A DNA stretch of 35,123 nt from Bacteroidota bacterium. Lineage in GTDB: Bacteria > Bacteroidota > Bacteroidia > 2-12-FULL-35-15. The stretch lies in contig CANJPX010000033.1 of the NCBI GenBank assembly GCA_947476185.1, forward strand, positions 1-35,123, written 5' to 3'. Shown here in pieces: positions 23,750 through 33,273 of the stretch. The position numbers and the translations under genes were made by a program. The notes below the pieces were generated by a model that worked only from the letters and a program-made list of their open reading frames with translations, ran no database searches and was not told where the DNA came from. Positions within the stretch are counted from its first letter, which is position 1, and every line of letters starts with the position of its first letter.

Positions 23750-24325
23750 ATGAGCAATATTTTCCCAACCGATAAAATTTTACTGCGAGCTGATAAAGAA
23801 CAATTGCTTCAACAAAAAGGCATTGCTATATGGTTCACAGGACTGAGCGGTTCAGGAAAAACGACTATAGCCATTACGTTAGAAAAAGAACTTCACAACA
23901 AAGGATTGCTTACTCAAATATTGGATGGCGATAATATAAGGGTAGGTATAAATAATAACCTAGGCTTTAGCGATATTGACAGAATAGAAAATATCCGGAG
24001 AATTGCAGAGATAACAAAACTATTTGTGAACACCGGAATCATTACTATATGTTGTTTTGTAAGCCCAACAGAAGAAATCAGAACTATTGCAAAAAACATT
24101 ATTGGTAAAAATGATTTTATAGAAGTATTTGTAAACACGCCTCTCGAAATTTGCGAAAAGAGAGATGTAAAAGGATTGTATGCTAAAGCAAGAAGAGGAG
24201 AAATTAAAGATTTCACAGGAATTAATGCTCCTTTCGAAGTGCCTGCTAAACCTGCCATTGAACTAAATGACACTTTCAGTATAAAAGAAAGTGTATTGAA
24301 AATATTGGATAAAATAAATTTATGA
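23750..24325 (+). CDS. cysC: adenylylsulfate kinase
   Basis: This 191-residue APS kinase phosphorylates adenylyl sulfate to PAPS. The P-loop is GLSGSGKTTIA (about residues 31-41). Further motifs are LDGDNIRVGINNNLGFS, the ENIRRIAEITKLF helix, CCFVSPTEEIR, EVFVNTPLEICEKRDVKGLY and FTGINAPFEVP, all standard for CysC. The length is typical for a stand-alone enzyme. It is the first gene after the attenuator and overlaps cysD by 4 bases (ATGA). PAPS could serve sulfate assimilation or sulfotransferases; no PAPS reductase or sulfotransferase is in the window. Confidence 0.95.
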   Translation: MSNIFPTDKILLRADKEQLLQQKGIAIWFTGLSGSGKTTIAITLEKELHNKGLLTQILDGDNIRVGINNNLGFSDIDRIENIRRIAEITKLFVNTGIITICCFVSPTEEIRTIAKNIIGKNDFIEVFVNTPLEICEKRDVKGLYAKARRGEIKDFTGINAPFEVPAKPAIELNDTFSIKESVLKILDKINL

Positions 24326-25227
24326 AAAACTATAATCTCACACATTTAAAAGAACTAGAAAGCGAAAGTATCTATGTTTTGCGAGAACTGGCAGCTCAGT
24401 TTGAAAGACCGGCACTTCTTTTTTCTGGTGGAAAAGATTCGATCGTTTGTTTTCATCTTGCACGCAAAGCCTTTGCGCCTGCCAAAATCCCGTTCCCTTT
24501 GGTACATGTGGATACAGGACATAATTTTGAGGAAACTATTGTTTTCAGAGATGAACTAGCAAAAAAATATAATGCCCAACTAATTGTAGGATCTGTTCAG
24601 CAAAGCATTGATGAAGGAAAAGCAATTGAAGAAAAAGGGTTTAATGCTAGTAGAAATATATTGCAAACAGTAACACTCCTTGACACCATCGAAAAATACA
24701 AATTTGACGCATGTATCGGTGGCGCCAGAAGAGATGAAGAAAAGGCAAGAGCGAAAGAACGCTTTTTTTCTCATCGTGATGAATTCGGACAATGGGATCC
24801 AAAAAATCAACGTCCGGAATTATGGAATCTATTCAATGGGAAAAAACATCTTGGAGAAAATTTCAGAGTTTTCCCTATCAGCAACTGGACTGAAATGGAT
24901 GTTTGGCAATATATCTTACAGGAGAATATAGAAATTCCAAGTATTTATTATACGCATGAACGGGAATGTTTTGTAAGGGATGGGGTAATTTATGCACACT
25001 CAAATGTGATCCCTCTAAAGCCTACTGAAAAAGTAGAAAAAATGCAAGTGCGCTTTAGAACCATTGGCGACATAAGTTGTACAGGGGCAGTATTATCAAA
25101 AGCAACTACATTAGAAGAAATTGTGGAGGAAGTTGCAGCAACAAGAGTGACTGAAAGAGGATCAAGAATAGATGACAAGCGATCAGAAGCAGCAATGGAA
25201 GACAGAAAAAAAGCAGGATATTTTTAA
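24322..25227 (+). CDS. cysD: sulfate adenylyltransferase subunit 2
   Basis: This 301-residue PP-loop ATP pyrophosphatase-type enzyme makes adenylyl sulfate (APS) together with the GTPase CysN. It has the PP-loop SGGKDSIVC and HVDTGHNFEETIVFRDE. Downstream motifs are GGARRDEEKARAKER, WNLFNG, FPISNWTEMDVWQYI and the C-terminal RFRTIGDISCTGAV. All are diagnostic of CysD. The length matches the family (about 300). It sits between cysC (4-base overlap) and cysN (10-base gap). Confidence 0.96.
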   Translation: MKNYNLTHLKELESESIYVLRELAAQFERPALLFSGGKDSIVCFHLARKAFAPAKIPFPLVHVDTGHNFEETIVFRDELAKKYNAQLIVGSVQQSIDEGKAIEEKGFNASRNILQTVTLLDTIEKYKFDACIGGARRDEEKARAKERFFSHRDEFGQWDPKNQRPELWNLFNGKKHLGENFRVFPISNWTEMDVWQYILQENIEIPSIYYTHERECFVRDGVIYAHSNVIPLKPTEKVEKMQVRFRTIGDISCTGAVLSKATTLEEIVEEVAATRVTERGSRIDDKRSEAAMEDRKKAGYF

Positions 25228-25237
25228 AAACAAAATT

Positions 25238-26512
25238 ATGACAGATTTTTCGACAGCAGGATATTTAACAATGGACCTTCTTCGCTTCACAACAGCCGGA
25301 TCTGTTGATGATGGAAAAAGCACGCTCATCGGAAGATTGCTTTACGATTCAAAATCAATTTTTGAAGATCAATATGAAGCAATTAGAGCAAGTAGTGAAA
25401 AACGCGGAGAGGAATATGTGAACCTTGCATTACTGACAGACGGTTTGCGCGCGGAGCGTGAGCAAGGAATTACAATAGATGTTGCGTATCGCTATTTTGC
25501 AACACCTAAACGTAAATTCATTATTGCAGATACTCCCGGTCATATCCAATACACCCGAAACATGGTTACCGGTGCCTCAACGGCTAATGCAGCAATCATT
25601 TTAATTGATGCACGTAAAGGAGTTATCGAGCAAACAATGCGACACACATACATTGCCTCTTTATTAAGAATTCCGCATGTGATCGTTTGTGTGAATAAAA
25701 TGGACCTTGTAGAATACACAGAAGAAGTATTTGAAAAAATAAAAAATGACTACACTTCCTTTGCTGCCAAACTTGAAATTACAGATGTACATTTTTTACC
25801 TATCAGTGCGTTAAAAGGAGATAATGTAGTTGACGAATCCAAAAATATGGATTGGTATAAAGGTGCTACACTTATGTATCTCCTTGAAAATTTACAAATA
25901 TCAAACGATCAAAATTATTCTGATGCACGTTTTCCTGTGCAATATGTTATCAGACCAATGAGTTCTGATCACCACGATTACAGAGGATATGCCGGAAGAA
26001 TTGCAGGTGGTATTTTCAAAAAAGGAGATGCTGTAACAGTTTTACCAAGCGGTTTTACTTCAAAAATAAAATCCATTGATATTCTAGACGAATCTTTAGA
26101 AGAAGCATTTGCTCCAATGAGTGTAACGCTTACACTGGAAGATGAAATTGATATTTCCCGTGGTGACATGATCGCAAAAACAGATAATCTTCCCGAGATA
26201 ACTCAGGATATTGAGATCATGATATGCTGGTTGGCCGACAAACAGCTGCAATTAAACGGAAAGTATGCATTGAGACACACATCAAAAGAGGTTCGATGTG
26301 TTGTAAAAGATATTCAGTACAAAGTCAATATAAATACGTTAGAAAAAATAAAGGATGATAAAATCATCCGCTTAAACGACATTGCATGCATCACAATTAA
26401 AACAACAACCCCCATTGCAATTGACAAATACAAGAAAAACAGAAATACAGGAAGTGTTATCCTTATCGATGAAGCAAGCAATATTACAGTTGGTGCAGGA
26501 ATGATCATATAA
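25238..26512 (+). CDS. cysN: sulfate adenylyltransferase subunit 1 (GTPase)
   Basis: I start at the ATG at 25238 (MTDFSTAGYL), which gives 424 residues and a 10-base gap after cysD. An earlier in-frame start at 25172 lies inside cysD and lacks family character. GTPase motifs are G1 AGSVDDGKST, switch residues in EREQGITIDVAYRYF, G3 ADTPGHIQYTRN and G4 VNKMD. Two beta-barrel domains follow. There is no CysC fusion, consistent with a separate cysC. CysN couples GTP hydrolysis to APS formation by CysD. The gene ends at a strong bidirectional terminator. Confidence 0.96.
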   Translation: MTDFSTAGYLTMDLLRFTTAGSVDDGKSTLIGRLLYDSKSIFEDQYEAIRASSEKRGEEYVNLALLTDGLRAEREQGITIDVAYRYFATPKRKFIIADTPGHIQYTRNMVTGASTANAAIILIDARKGVIEQTMRHTYIASLLRIPHVIVCVNKMDLVEYTEEVFEKIKNDYTSFAAKLEITDVHFLPISALKGDNVVDESKNMDWYKGATLMYLLENLQISNDQNYSDARFPVQYVIRPMSSDHHDYRGYAGRIAGGIFKKGDAVTVLPSGFTSKIKSIDILDESLEEAFAPMSVTLTLEDEIDISRGDMIAKTDNLPEITQDIEIMICWLADKQLQLNGKYALRHTSKEVRCVVKDIQYKVNINTLEKIKDDKIIRLNDIACITIKTTTPIAIDKYKKNRNTGSVILIDEASNITVGAGMII

Positions 26513-26549
26513 TATAAAAAGCTCATGAGAATCTCATGAGCTTTTTATA
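26513..26549. terminator. bidirectional intrinsic terminator
   Basis: A 17-bp near-perfect palindrome (core AAAAAGCTCATGAG with CTCATGAGCTTTTT, extended by TAT/ATA) has a 3-base AAT loop and T tracts in both directions. It serves cysN on the plus strand and the convergent T9SS repeat protein on the minus strand. Confidence 0.9.
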
Positions 26550-26567
26550 TACTTAATATTTTACTTT

Positions 26568-29500
26568 TTATTTCGCAAGAACAATTCTACTCATCATCAC
26601 CTTATCGCCGACATGGATCTTTAGAAAATATATTCCATCAGGCAGGTCGCTTATTAAAATCGATTTTTTAATTTCTGATAGCTCTTTAGAAAAAATAAAT
26701 TCTCCTAATACTGTATAAATTTCAACTTTTGCAGTTGATCGGTCTCCCAATGAAAAAGAAATTTGTCCCGAAGTAGGATTAGGGGAAACCTCAACACTAA
26801 TATTTGAATTAAAATCTATACTTGTAAGAATAACAGAAATACAAGAAGATGTATCTATACAGCCGCCTTCATTAATTATTACAGCATAACTTCCTGGTAA
26901 AACCGAGGTAAAACTTTGAAAAGTTTCCAATGCAATTGGTAAATTAAAGTTGTTGCAATCGATCCACTGATAGTTTGCACCTGTCGCATTTGCCGTTAAG
27001 GTATTTACAACTTGGTTAACACCAAGATTTACAGGATTACTTGTGATTAAAATTGTTCCTGTACTTGTGCAAAACGCATCTGATGCAGTAACAGAGTAGG
27101 TTGCAGAACCAACAGGAATGAATGCTATACCGTTTGTCACTCCTCCGCTCCAAACATAAGAACTTGCTGTTCCGCTTCCTGTAAGTGTAACAGGCTCTCC
27201 TTGACAAACAATTGTGTTACTTGCTGAAATATTCAATATCGGAGGAGAATTTATGTCTACAGTTATCATTGCCGTATCCGAACATCCTGCTGTTGTTCCT
27301 GTTACTATATATGTTGAAGAAGAAAGTGGAATAAAAGATACTCCATCTGCAACACCACTGGTCCACGAATAGGTCGTAGCACCTCCACCGGTTAATATAA
27401 GTGATTGCCCTGTGCAAACCATTGTACTGCTAGCATTCGCAACAACTACAGGAACCGGATTTACAGTGATCAATTGAGTTGCAGTACTTGTTCCACAACC
27501 GGGGATGGTTCCTGTCACCGTATACGTTGTCGTTGCACTCGGAATAAAAGAAACCCCATCCGTTACTCCACCAGACCAAGAGTAAGATGCGGCACCTCCT
27601 CCGAATAAGGTAACAGCTTGTCCCTGACAAACTGCATTAATTGAGGCGTTTGCAGTAACTATTGGAATTGCCGTAACATTTAAAATGAATATATATATTG
27701 TTGATCCACCAAACCCGTCAATTGCAGTAATAGTAATTGTAGTACTTCCTGATTGCCCAACAGCAGGAGTATACGTTGCCTGATAATTACTACCACTAAT
27801 ATTACCTATGCTAATGTTTGAATTAGGCAAAAGGCTTGTATTACTGCTATTCACAGTAAAGGAAATTAAATCACCGTCAGTATCTGTAACTGTAAAAGGA
27901 TTTGCAGATGTGCTATTCATACACATATTCATCATACTAGCATTTGACGAAAATACCGGAACCACATTTGATAACCGTTCAAGTAACTGAGTATAGAATG
28001 GATTTGCACCCAAAGGAGCTCCTGCTATACCGGAAAAATCAAATTTTTGAACCAAGGTATTTGCTGCTTCATCCCATTCAAACAAAGTTCCGAGATTGTT
28101 AGCTCCACCTTCTTTTGTTAATCCATAATATTTTCCGGAGCTCGACAGCGTTAATGCTCCTTCGGGATAAATTCCCTGCGTAAAATCAAAATCAAATTTA
28201 TCCGTGTAAATGTTCGTAGTTGGATTCCAGGTAAAGAGAACTCCGCCTCCGTTTGCTCCACCCATTTCGGTCAAGCCATAAAACATTACACCATTAAATA
28301 TCAACGACCCATTAGGATGACTCCCAAGAGTATCTACAAGGTCATATTTTTTTATATAAATATTTGTTGAAGGATTCCATTCGAAAATAACTCCTAATGC
28401 ATTTGCTCCACCATTATAAGTTAGTCCATAAAAACTTGATCCGTTAAAAAGGAGTGAACCATATGGATTTTCGCCTATTGCAGAACTGAAATCTGTTTTT
28501 TTAATAAAAACATTTGTAACCGGATCCCATTCAAAAATAACACCCAAATTATTTGCGCCACCTTGATTTGTCATACCATAAAGCTTGGTTCCATTCACCG
28601 ATAATGAGCCATAAGGTGTGCTTCCGCTCGCGGTGATCAAATCTATTTTTTTTGTAAAAACATTTGTCGTATCATTCCATTCAAAAATGACTCCGGCATT
28701 ATTTATTCCACCGGAACTCGTTGTACCATAAAACTTACCTTCATACAATAAAAGAGATCCCGTTGGCTTTCCTCCGTTGACAATATCAAAATCGTATTTT
28801 TTTGTATAGATATTAGTTGAAGGATCCCATTCAAAGATGACACCATTATCAAATAATCCTCCGCTATTTGTCATTCCATAATATTTTCCTTGATTAAAGA
28901 CGAGGGACCCTTTCGGAAGATTTCCTGCTGTACTGTTGAATTCAAGTTTTTTGGAATATGAATTTACAACTTCATTCCATTGGAAAATTACCCCATTACC
29001 ATAAAGTCCACCAAAATTTGTTAACCCAAAAAATATTCCTCCTAAATTTAGGAGTGAACCCAAAGGATTGCAGCCAATAGAAGAATTAAGATCTATTTTA
29101 TTTGTGTAAATATTTGTTGCAGGATCCCATTCAAAAATAACGCCCTTATCATTTGCCCCACCCGCTTGAGTTAAACCGTATAATTTACTGCCTCTTATAG
29201 ACAAAGAACCTTGAGGGTAAGTACCATTTGCTATACTAAAATCCACTTTTTTTGTGTAAATATTTGTTGTTGGATTCCATTCGAATATCACACCCTTGCT
29301 ATTTGCACCTCCTATGTAGGTCATTCCATAAAAATTCCCACCACTGTATACCAATTTACCGTAAGGGTTTTTTCCTGTAATACTAACTAGATCAATTTTT
29401 TTTGTGTAAACATTTGTGGCTGGGTTCCAAGTAAAAATTACTCCAGCATTTCCTGTGCCCCCGGTATAAGTCATACCATAGAATAATGAACCGTTCAATT

Positions 29501-30170
29501 CCATCGTACCATAGGGGTTTGCACCATTTGCAGCAGTTAGGTCTATTTTCTTGACATAAATATTTGTAACGGGATCCCATTCAAAAATAACGCCTCTATT
29601 ACTCAAACCACCTTGATATGTGAGCCCATAGAATTTACCTCCATATAAAGTAAGTGAACCGGCAGGGCTACATCCATCAGTAATGTTTAGATCTATCTTT
29701 TTTGAAATAGCGTTAGTTATGGGATCCCATTCGAATATTGTGCCTTTATTATTTAAACCTCCTAACGAAGTCATGCCATAATACTTTCCGGAATAGAAGG
29801 ATAATGAACCTTTTGGGAAATTTCCCGTAGCAGAAGTGAGATCAACCTTTTTTGTGTAAATATCTGTAATTGTATCATATTCAAATATTACCCCCGAAAA
29901 ACCGGCGCCACCATTATATGTCATCCCGTAAAGTTTTCCGCTACCACCATCTGTAAGACCCGTCATTTGAGGGTTGGCTCCCTGAGCAATATTTTGAAAT
30001 GAATGATCAAGAGTGTGCGTATTTATTGACGGTGTATAATGAAATATTGTACCCAAATCAGTTTCGTTTCCAGCGGAAGTTAATCCCCAAAGTTGAGGTA
30101 TATGCTGAGCAACAGAAAAATTAAATTGGATGAAAAGAAAAATTGAAATAATAAATAACTTTTTTATCAT
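26568..30170 (-). CDS. large secreted GloVer-repeat protein with T9SS sorting domain
   Basis: This 1200-residue protein has a signal peptide at residues 1-22. Fourteen tandem repeats of about 50 residues follow (about 23-721; consensus FYGMTxxGGANxxGVIFEWDP), which match the GloVer-type repeat described for Verrucomicrobia and Gloeobacter-like proteins and common in Bacteroidota. A cadherin-like or Ig-like domain comes next (about 735-830), then three Ig-like repeats each starting C.GQ..TL.G.G (about 840-1055). A bridging segment and a type A Por sorting domain follow (from about 1130: EVSPNPTSGQ, VLGEFIFS, DGIYFLKI, SRIVLAK). It is secreted by T9SS. Binding or adhesive function is likely but unproven; no enzyme domain is seen. 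Confidence 0.9.
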   Translation of the reverse strand: MIKKLFIISIFLFIQFNFSVAQHIPQLWGLTSAGNETDLGTIFHYTPSINTHTLDHSFQNIAQGANPQMTGLTDGGSGKLYGMTYNGGAGFSGVIFEYDTITDIYTKKVDLTSATGNFPKGSLSFYSGKYYGMTSLGGLNNKGTIFEWDPITNAISKKIDLNITDGCSPAGSLTLYGGKFYGLTYQGGLSNRGVIFEWDPVTNIYVKKIDLTAANGANPYGTMELNGSLFYGMTYTGGTGNAGVIFTWNPATNVYTKKIDLVSITGKNPYGKLVYSGGNFYGMTYIGGANSKGVIFEWNPTTNIYTKKVDFSIANGTYPQGSLSIRGSKLYGLTQAGGANDKGVIFEWDPATNIYTNKIDLNSSIGCNPLGSLLNLGGIFFGLTNFGGLYGNGVIFQWNEVVNSYSKKLEFNSTAGNLPKGSLVFNQGKYYGMTNSGGLFDNGVIFEWDPSTNIYTKKYDFDIVNGGKPTGSLLLYEGKFYGTTSSGGINNAGVIFEWNDTTNVFTKKIDLITASGSTPYGSLSVNGTKLYGMTNQGGANNLGVIFEWDPVTNVFIKKTDFSSAIGENPYGSLLFNGSSFYGLTYNGGANALGVIFEWNPSTNIYIKKYDLVDTLGSHPNGSLIFNGVMFYGLTEMGGANGGGVLFTWNPTTNIYTDKFDFDFTQGIYPEGALTLSSSGKYYGLTKEGGANNLGTLFEWDEAANTLVQKFDFSGIAGAPLGANPFYTQLLERLSNVVPVFSSNASMMNMCMNSTSANPFTVTDTDGDLISFTVNSSNTSLLPNSNISIGNISGSNYQATYTPAVGQSGSTTITITAIDGFGGSTIYIFILNVTAIPIVTANASINAVCQGQAVTLFGGGAASYSWSGGVTDGVSFIPSATTTYTVTGTIPGCGTSTATQLITVNPVPVVVANASSTMVCTGQSLILTGGGATTYSWTSGVADGVSFIPLSSSTYIVTGTTAGCSDTAMITVDINSPPILNISASNTIVCQGEPVTLTGSGTASSYVWSGGVTNGIAFIPVGSATYSVTASDAFCTSTGTILITSNPVNLGVNQVVNTLTANATGANYQWIDCNNFNLPIALETFQSFTSVLPGSYAVIINEGGCIDTSSCISVILTSIDFNSNISVEVSPNPTSGQISFSLGDRSTAKVEIYTVLGEFIFSKELSEIKKSILISDLPDGIYFLKIHVGDKVMMSRIVLAK
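28008..30104 (-). repeat. 14 tandem GloVer-type repeats of about 150 bp
   Basis: The repeats lie within the gene at 26568-30170. Eleven consecutive units (units 3-13) are exactly 50 residues. Unit 1 is 47 residues and unit 2 is 51. The nucleotide sequence is also conserved, with a recurring GGATCCCATTC-type stretch encoding EWDP on the minus strand. Fourteen units equal two seven-bladed propellers. Confidence 0.85.
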
Positions 30171-30196
30171 TTTGAGTAGTTTATAAAGTGTTAATA

Positions 30197-30204
30197 CAAA
30201 GTTA
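30197..30204 (-). promoter_or_regulatory. candidate -7 box of the GloVer-repeat gene
   Basis: The minus strand reads TAACTTTG, fitting TAnnTTTG, 26 bases before the ATG at 30170. The nearest TTTG upstream is only 15 bases away, so the -33 element is doubtful. Confidence 0.35.
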
Positions 30205-30322
30205 GCTTATTTAAAGAAGCAAATAAATCTCACTTTTAAAGTATATGAATTAATGTTACTTATTTCATAAAACAGCAATTATCATTTATTGTATAATCAT
30301 AAAATATTCCCTGAATTATTGT

Positions 30323-30330
30323 TATTTTTG
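30323..30330 (+). promoter_or_regulatory. candidate -7 box of rpoN
   Basis: TATTTTTG fits TAnnTTTG, 28 bases before the rpoN ATG. No TTG stands at the right distance upstream. Confidence 0.35.
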
Positions 30331-30358
30331 TAGAAACAAGATTTAGCGGAGAACGATT

Positions 30359-31816
30359 ATGTTAAGGCAGGTACAGTCGCAAAAATTACTTCAAAAATTA
30401 TCCCCGCAACAAATTCAATTAATGAAATTGTTGCAGTTGCCTACCATTGCCCTTGAACAAAGGATTAAAGAAGAAATGGAAATCAACCCCGCTCTTGAAG
30501 AAGGTGTTGATACTGATGATGAGCCAAAAGACGAGTTTGATAATGACGATTTTGAGGATACCGCCAAAGATGATGAAAATAAACGTGAAGACTTCAACAT
30601 CAGCGATTATATGGATGAGGACGAAGGTGCATCCTATAAACTAAAAGCAAACAATATCAGTCCCGACGAAGAAAGAAAAGATATACCTTTTTCTGTTGGT
30701 GTATCCTTCCAGGATATGTTAGAAAGTCAGTTAGGAATGAAAGATCTTGATGACCGTGAATACCAGATAGCGCTGAATTTAATTGGGAATTTGGATGATG
30801 ACGGTTATTTAAGAAGAGAACTTTCTTCAATCGTCGATGATATCGCTTTCTCCCAAAATATTACTACTACCGAAGAAGAACTCAACGAATTATTAAAAAT
30901 AATTCAGGATTTCGATCCTGCAGGAATTGGTGCCCGCGACCTGCAAGAATGTTTACTCATCCAGCTAAGGAGAATTGAAGTTCAAAACATGATCGTTGAA
31001 TTAGCAATTGAAGTAGTCGAAAAACAAATGGACGAATTCTCGAAAAAGCATTATGATAAAATTTCAAAAAAATTAGAGATCGATGACGATATCTTAAAAG
31101 ATGTCATACAAGAGATTTTAAAATTAAACCCTCGTCCGGGAAATTCTATGGCTGACGGACAAAAAAGTCAGCAGCAAGTAATAGCCGATTTCATAATGAC
31201 AAATGAGGAGGGTCAATTGATGCTTTCCTTAAATTCCCGAAACTCACCCGACCTGAAAGTAAGTAAGGAATATTCTAAAATGTTAGAAGAATACTCCAAA
31301 TCAAAAGATAAAAACAGCAAGGAAGCTTCCATGTTTGTAAAACAAAAACTGGAAGGAGCAAAATGGTTTATTGATGCTTTGCATCAACGAAGTTACACTT
31401 TGCTATATACCATGAATGCCATAATGGAATATCAAAAAGATTATTTTTTAACCGGTGACGAAACGCTTTTAAAACCAATGATCTTAAAGAATATTGCCGA
31501 GAAAGTCAATTTGGATATTTCCACAATTTCTCGTGTAGCGAACAGCAAATATGTTCAAACAACTTTTGGAACATTTTTATTGAAGTCGTTTTTTAGTGAA
31601 TCGCTTTCAACAGATAGCGGTGAAGAAGTTTCGACCAGAGAAGTGAAAAAGATCTTAGAGGATTGTATCGGCGCTGAAAACAAAAAGAAACCATTGACGG
31701 ATGATAAGCTCACAAAAATATTAAAAGAAAAAGGATACAATATTGCTCGCAGGACAATTGCCAAATATCGGGAACAACTTGAAATCCCTGTTGCACGCTT
31801 AAGAAAAGAGCTTTAA
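30359..31816 (+). CDS. rpoN: RNA polymerase sigma-54 factor
   Basis: This 485-residue protein has the full sigma-54 architecture. The N-terminal Gln/Leu-rich activator region is SPQQIQLMKLLQLPTIALEQ followed by IKEEMEINPALEE. An acidic linker rich in Asp/Glu spans about 45-100. The core-binding region includes ILKLNPRPGNSM. The helix-turn-helix region is DISTISRVANSKYVQTTFG. The RpoN box ARRTIAKYREQLEIP is intact near the C-terminus. It directs transcription from -24/-12 promoters with the help of AAA+ activators, none of which are encoded here. It is followed 97 bases later by a membrane protein gene. Confidence 0.97.
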   Translation: MLRQVQSQKLLQKLSPQQIQLMKLLQLPTIALEQRIKEEMEINPALEEGVDTDDEPKDEFDNDDFEDTAKDDENKREDFNISDYMDEDEGASYKLKANNISPDEERKDIPFSVGVSFQDMLESQLGMKDLDDREYQIALNLIGNLDDDGYLRRELSSIVDDIAFSQNITTTEEELNELLKIIQDFDPAGIGARDLQECLLIQLRRIEVQNMIVELAIEVVEKQMDEFSKKHYDKISKKLEIDDDILKDVIQEILKLNPRPGNSMADGQKSQQQVIADFIMTNEEGQLMLSLNSRNSPDLKVSKEYSKMLEEYSKSKDKNSKEASMFVKQKLEGAKWFIDALHQRSYTLLYTMNAIMEYQKDYFLTGDETLLKPMILKNIAEKVNLDISTISRVANSKYVQTTFGTFLLKSFFSESLSTDSGEEVSTREVKKILEDCIGAENKKKPLTDDKLTKILKEKGYNIARRTIAKYREQLEIPVARLRKEL

Positions 31817-31913
31817 AACCAACTTGAAGTGTTGCTCGCCGTGGAAAACAATCCCGGATTTCAAGAACATTAAAAACTAATAAACTTAGATCCGAAAGAT
31901 CTTACTAATTCAA

Positions 31914-32534
31914 TTGTACAGATTGGAAACTCGCCTTGCAAAAATAATTTCCTACCTCTTTCATCCATTGTTAATGCCAACTTATGGCTTTGCATTGATT
32001 TTTTTCACCAAAAATTACATTTCTACATTTACTCCGGAAGTCTTAAAATATACAACCTTAAGCGTTACATTTCTGTTTACATTTTTACTTCCGGCAATCA
32101 ATGCATTGATATTATTAAAAATGAGACGAATTCAAAGTCTTGAAATGCATTCAAATGAAGAACGAATTATACCCTATAGCAGCACAACACTATATTACTT
32201 TGCCTTATTTTATTTATTTTACAATGCCGAATTTCCAAGCATCTTTAAGATAGTTATTCTCGGTGCTGCAATTTCAATTTTGCTTACATTTTTAATAAAT
32301 CTGAAATGGAAAATCAGTGCGCATGTTATTGGCATAGGAGGCGTTGCAGGGGCAACATTAGGAATCATTTTCCGGTTACAAATGGATCTGTTCCCGGCAT
32401 TTATGGTTATACTTTTTGTAGCGGGATTAATTGCATATGCAAGATTAAAACTCAATGCTCATACTCCCGCGCAAGTATATTCAGGTTTTATTCTCGGATT
32501 TTTTGTGGAACTAGGATTAATGTATTTTTATTAA
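31914..32534 (+). CDS. PAP2-like integral membrane protein
   Basis: This 206-residue protein has six hydrophobic segments. The C-terminal half has the order KISAHVIGIGG ... ARLKLNAHTPAQVYSGFILGF, resembling the SxH ... R...H motifs of PAP2-type lipid phosphatases. The first PAP2 motif is poorly conserved. The N-terminal LAKIISYLFHPLLMPTYG is shared by Bacteroidota proteins of this type. The start is uncertain: TTG at 31914 is used here because the first ATG, at residue 21, would cut the first helix. Its stop overlaps the stop of the convergent gene. A role in lipid phosphate dephosphorylation is possible. Confidence 0.7.
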   Translation: MYRLETRLAKIISYLFHPLLMPTYGFALIFFTKNYISTFTPEVLKYTTLSVTFLFTFLLPAINALILLKMRRIQSLEMHSNEERIIPYSSTTLYYFALFYLFYNAEFPSIFKIVILGAAISILLTFLINLKWKISAHVIGIGGVAGATLGIIFRLQMDLFPAFMVILFVAGLIAYARLKLNAHTPAQVYSGFILGFFVELGLMYFY

Positions 32535-33217
32535 TAGAGCAGTAATCCGATCCCTAAAGAAAATTGGATCATACCGGGCTCACCACCTCCCTTTTTGAAC
32601 AATTCAGATAAAGCATAAAAACCCTGTAAATTGAATTTATTATAGCCAATCCTCAGTGAAACGCCATATCGAAAAGGGTTTATATTTTTAATTCTATAGA
32701 CTTTCATTTTGCCATCAACATCTGCATATTTAGAATGGACATTGTAAGCATACCCAAATTTTCCTCCTACCGACAATTTAAAACTTTTTTCGCCCTTCGT
32801 ACGCAAACGAAGTTCAATAGGTATCTCCATATAATTACATGAAAATTTGTTTGTACTGTATTTTGTAGTGATCGGAACAAATGTTGTATACTTTCCATCT
32901 ATCGAGTAAGTAATCCGTCCATTCGTATGAACGTCATGCGTGCTAAAACCGGCACCTATAGCAATACTAAACGGACCATAGCCAAATGGATAATCCCACA
33001 TTAAATAGGCGTTTCCTCCTAAAGAATAAGGTTTTTGACTTATCTCCTTCGGGAAATTAAGGTAGGAGTCAAAACTAAAATCAACCACGATATGGTCTTT
33101 GGGGTCGGCTATTTTTTTAGGCTGCTTTTCATCAAGAGAATCCTTGGTCTGAGCAATGGTTGCGCTACCTATGAATAAGAATAAAATAAAATATATATTT
33201 CTCAAAAATAATTTCAT
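32531..33217 (-). CDS. PorT-like outer-membrane beta-barrel protein
   Basis: This 228-residue protein has a signal peptide (ending GSATIAQ) and a small barrel built from about eight amphipathic strands. Features are FSFDSYLNFP, SIAIGAGFSTHDVHT, YMEIPIELRLRT near the middle (the usual PorT-family signature LEIPL.L), LSVGGKFGYAYNVHSKY, and a final strand ending FSLGIGLLLY. This matches the outer membrane beta-barrel (PorT/OmpA-like) family. Function within T9SS or envelope is not shown. It is the only minus-strand gene in the 32.5-33.2 kb stretch. Confidence 0.75.
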   Translation of the reverse strand: MKLFLRNIYFILFLFIGSATIAQTKDSLDEKQPKKIADPKDHIVVDFSFDSYLNFPKEISQKPYSLGGNAYLMWDYPFGYGPFSIAIGAGFSTHDVHTNGRITYSIDGKYTTFVPITTKYSTNKFSCNYMEIPIELRLRTKGEKSFKLSVGGKFGYAYNVHSKYADVDGKMKVYRIKNINPFRYGVSLRIGYNKFNLQGFYALSELFKKGGGEPGMIQFSLGIGLLLY

Positions 33218-33273
33218 CAGCTTTATTTATTCAAAAATAACTATTTTAAATTGAAATACTAAACTCTCAAAGC

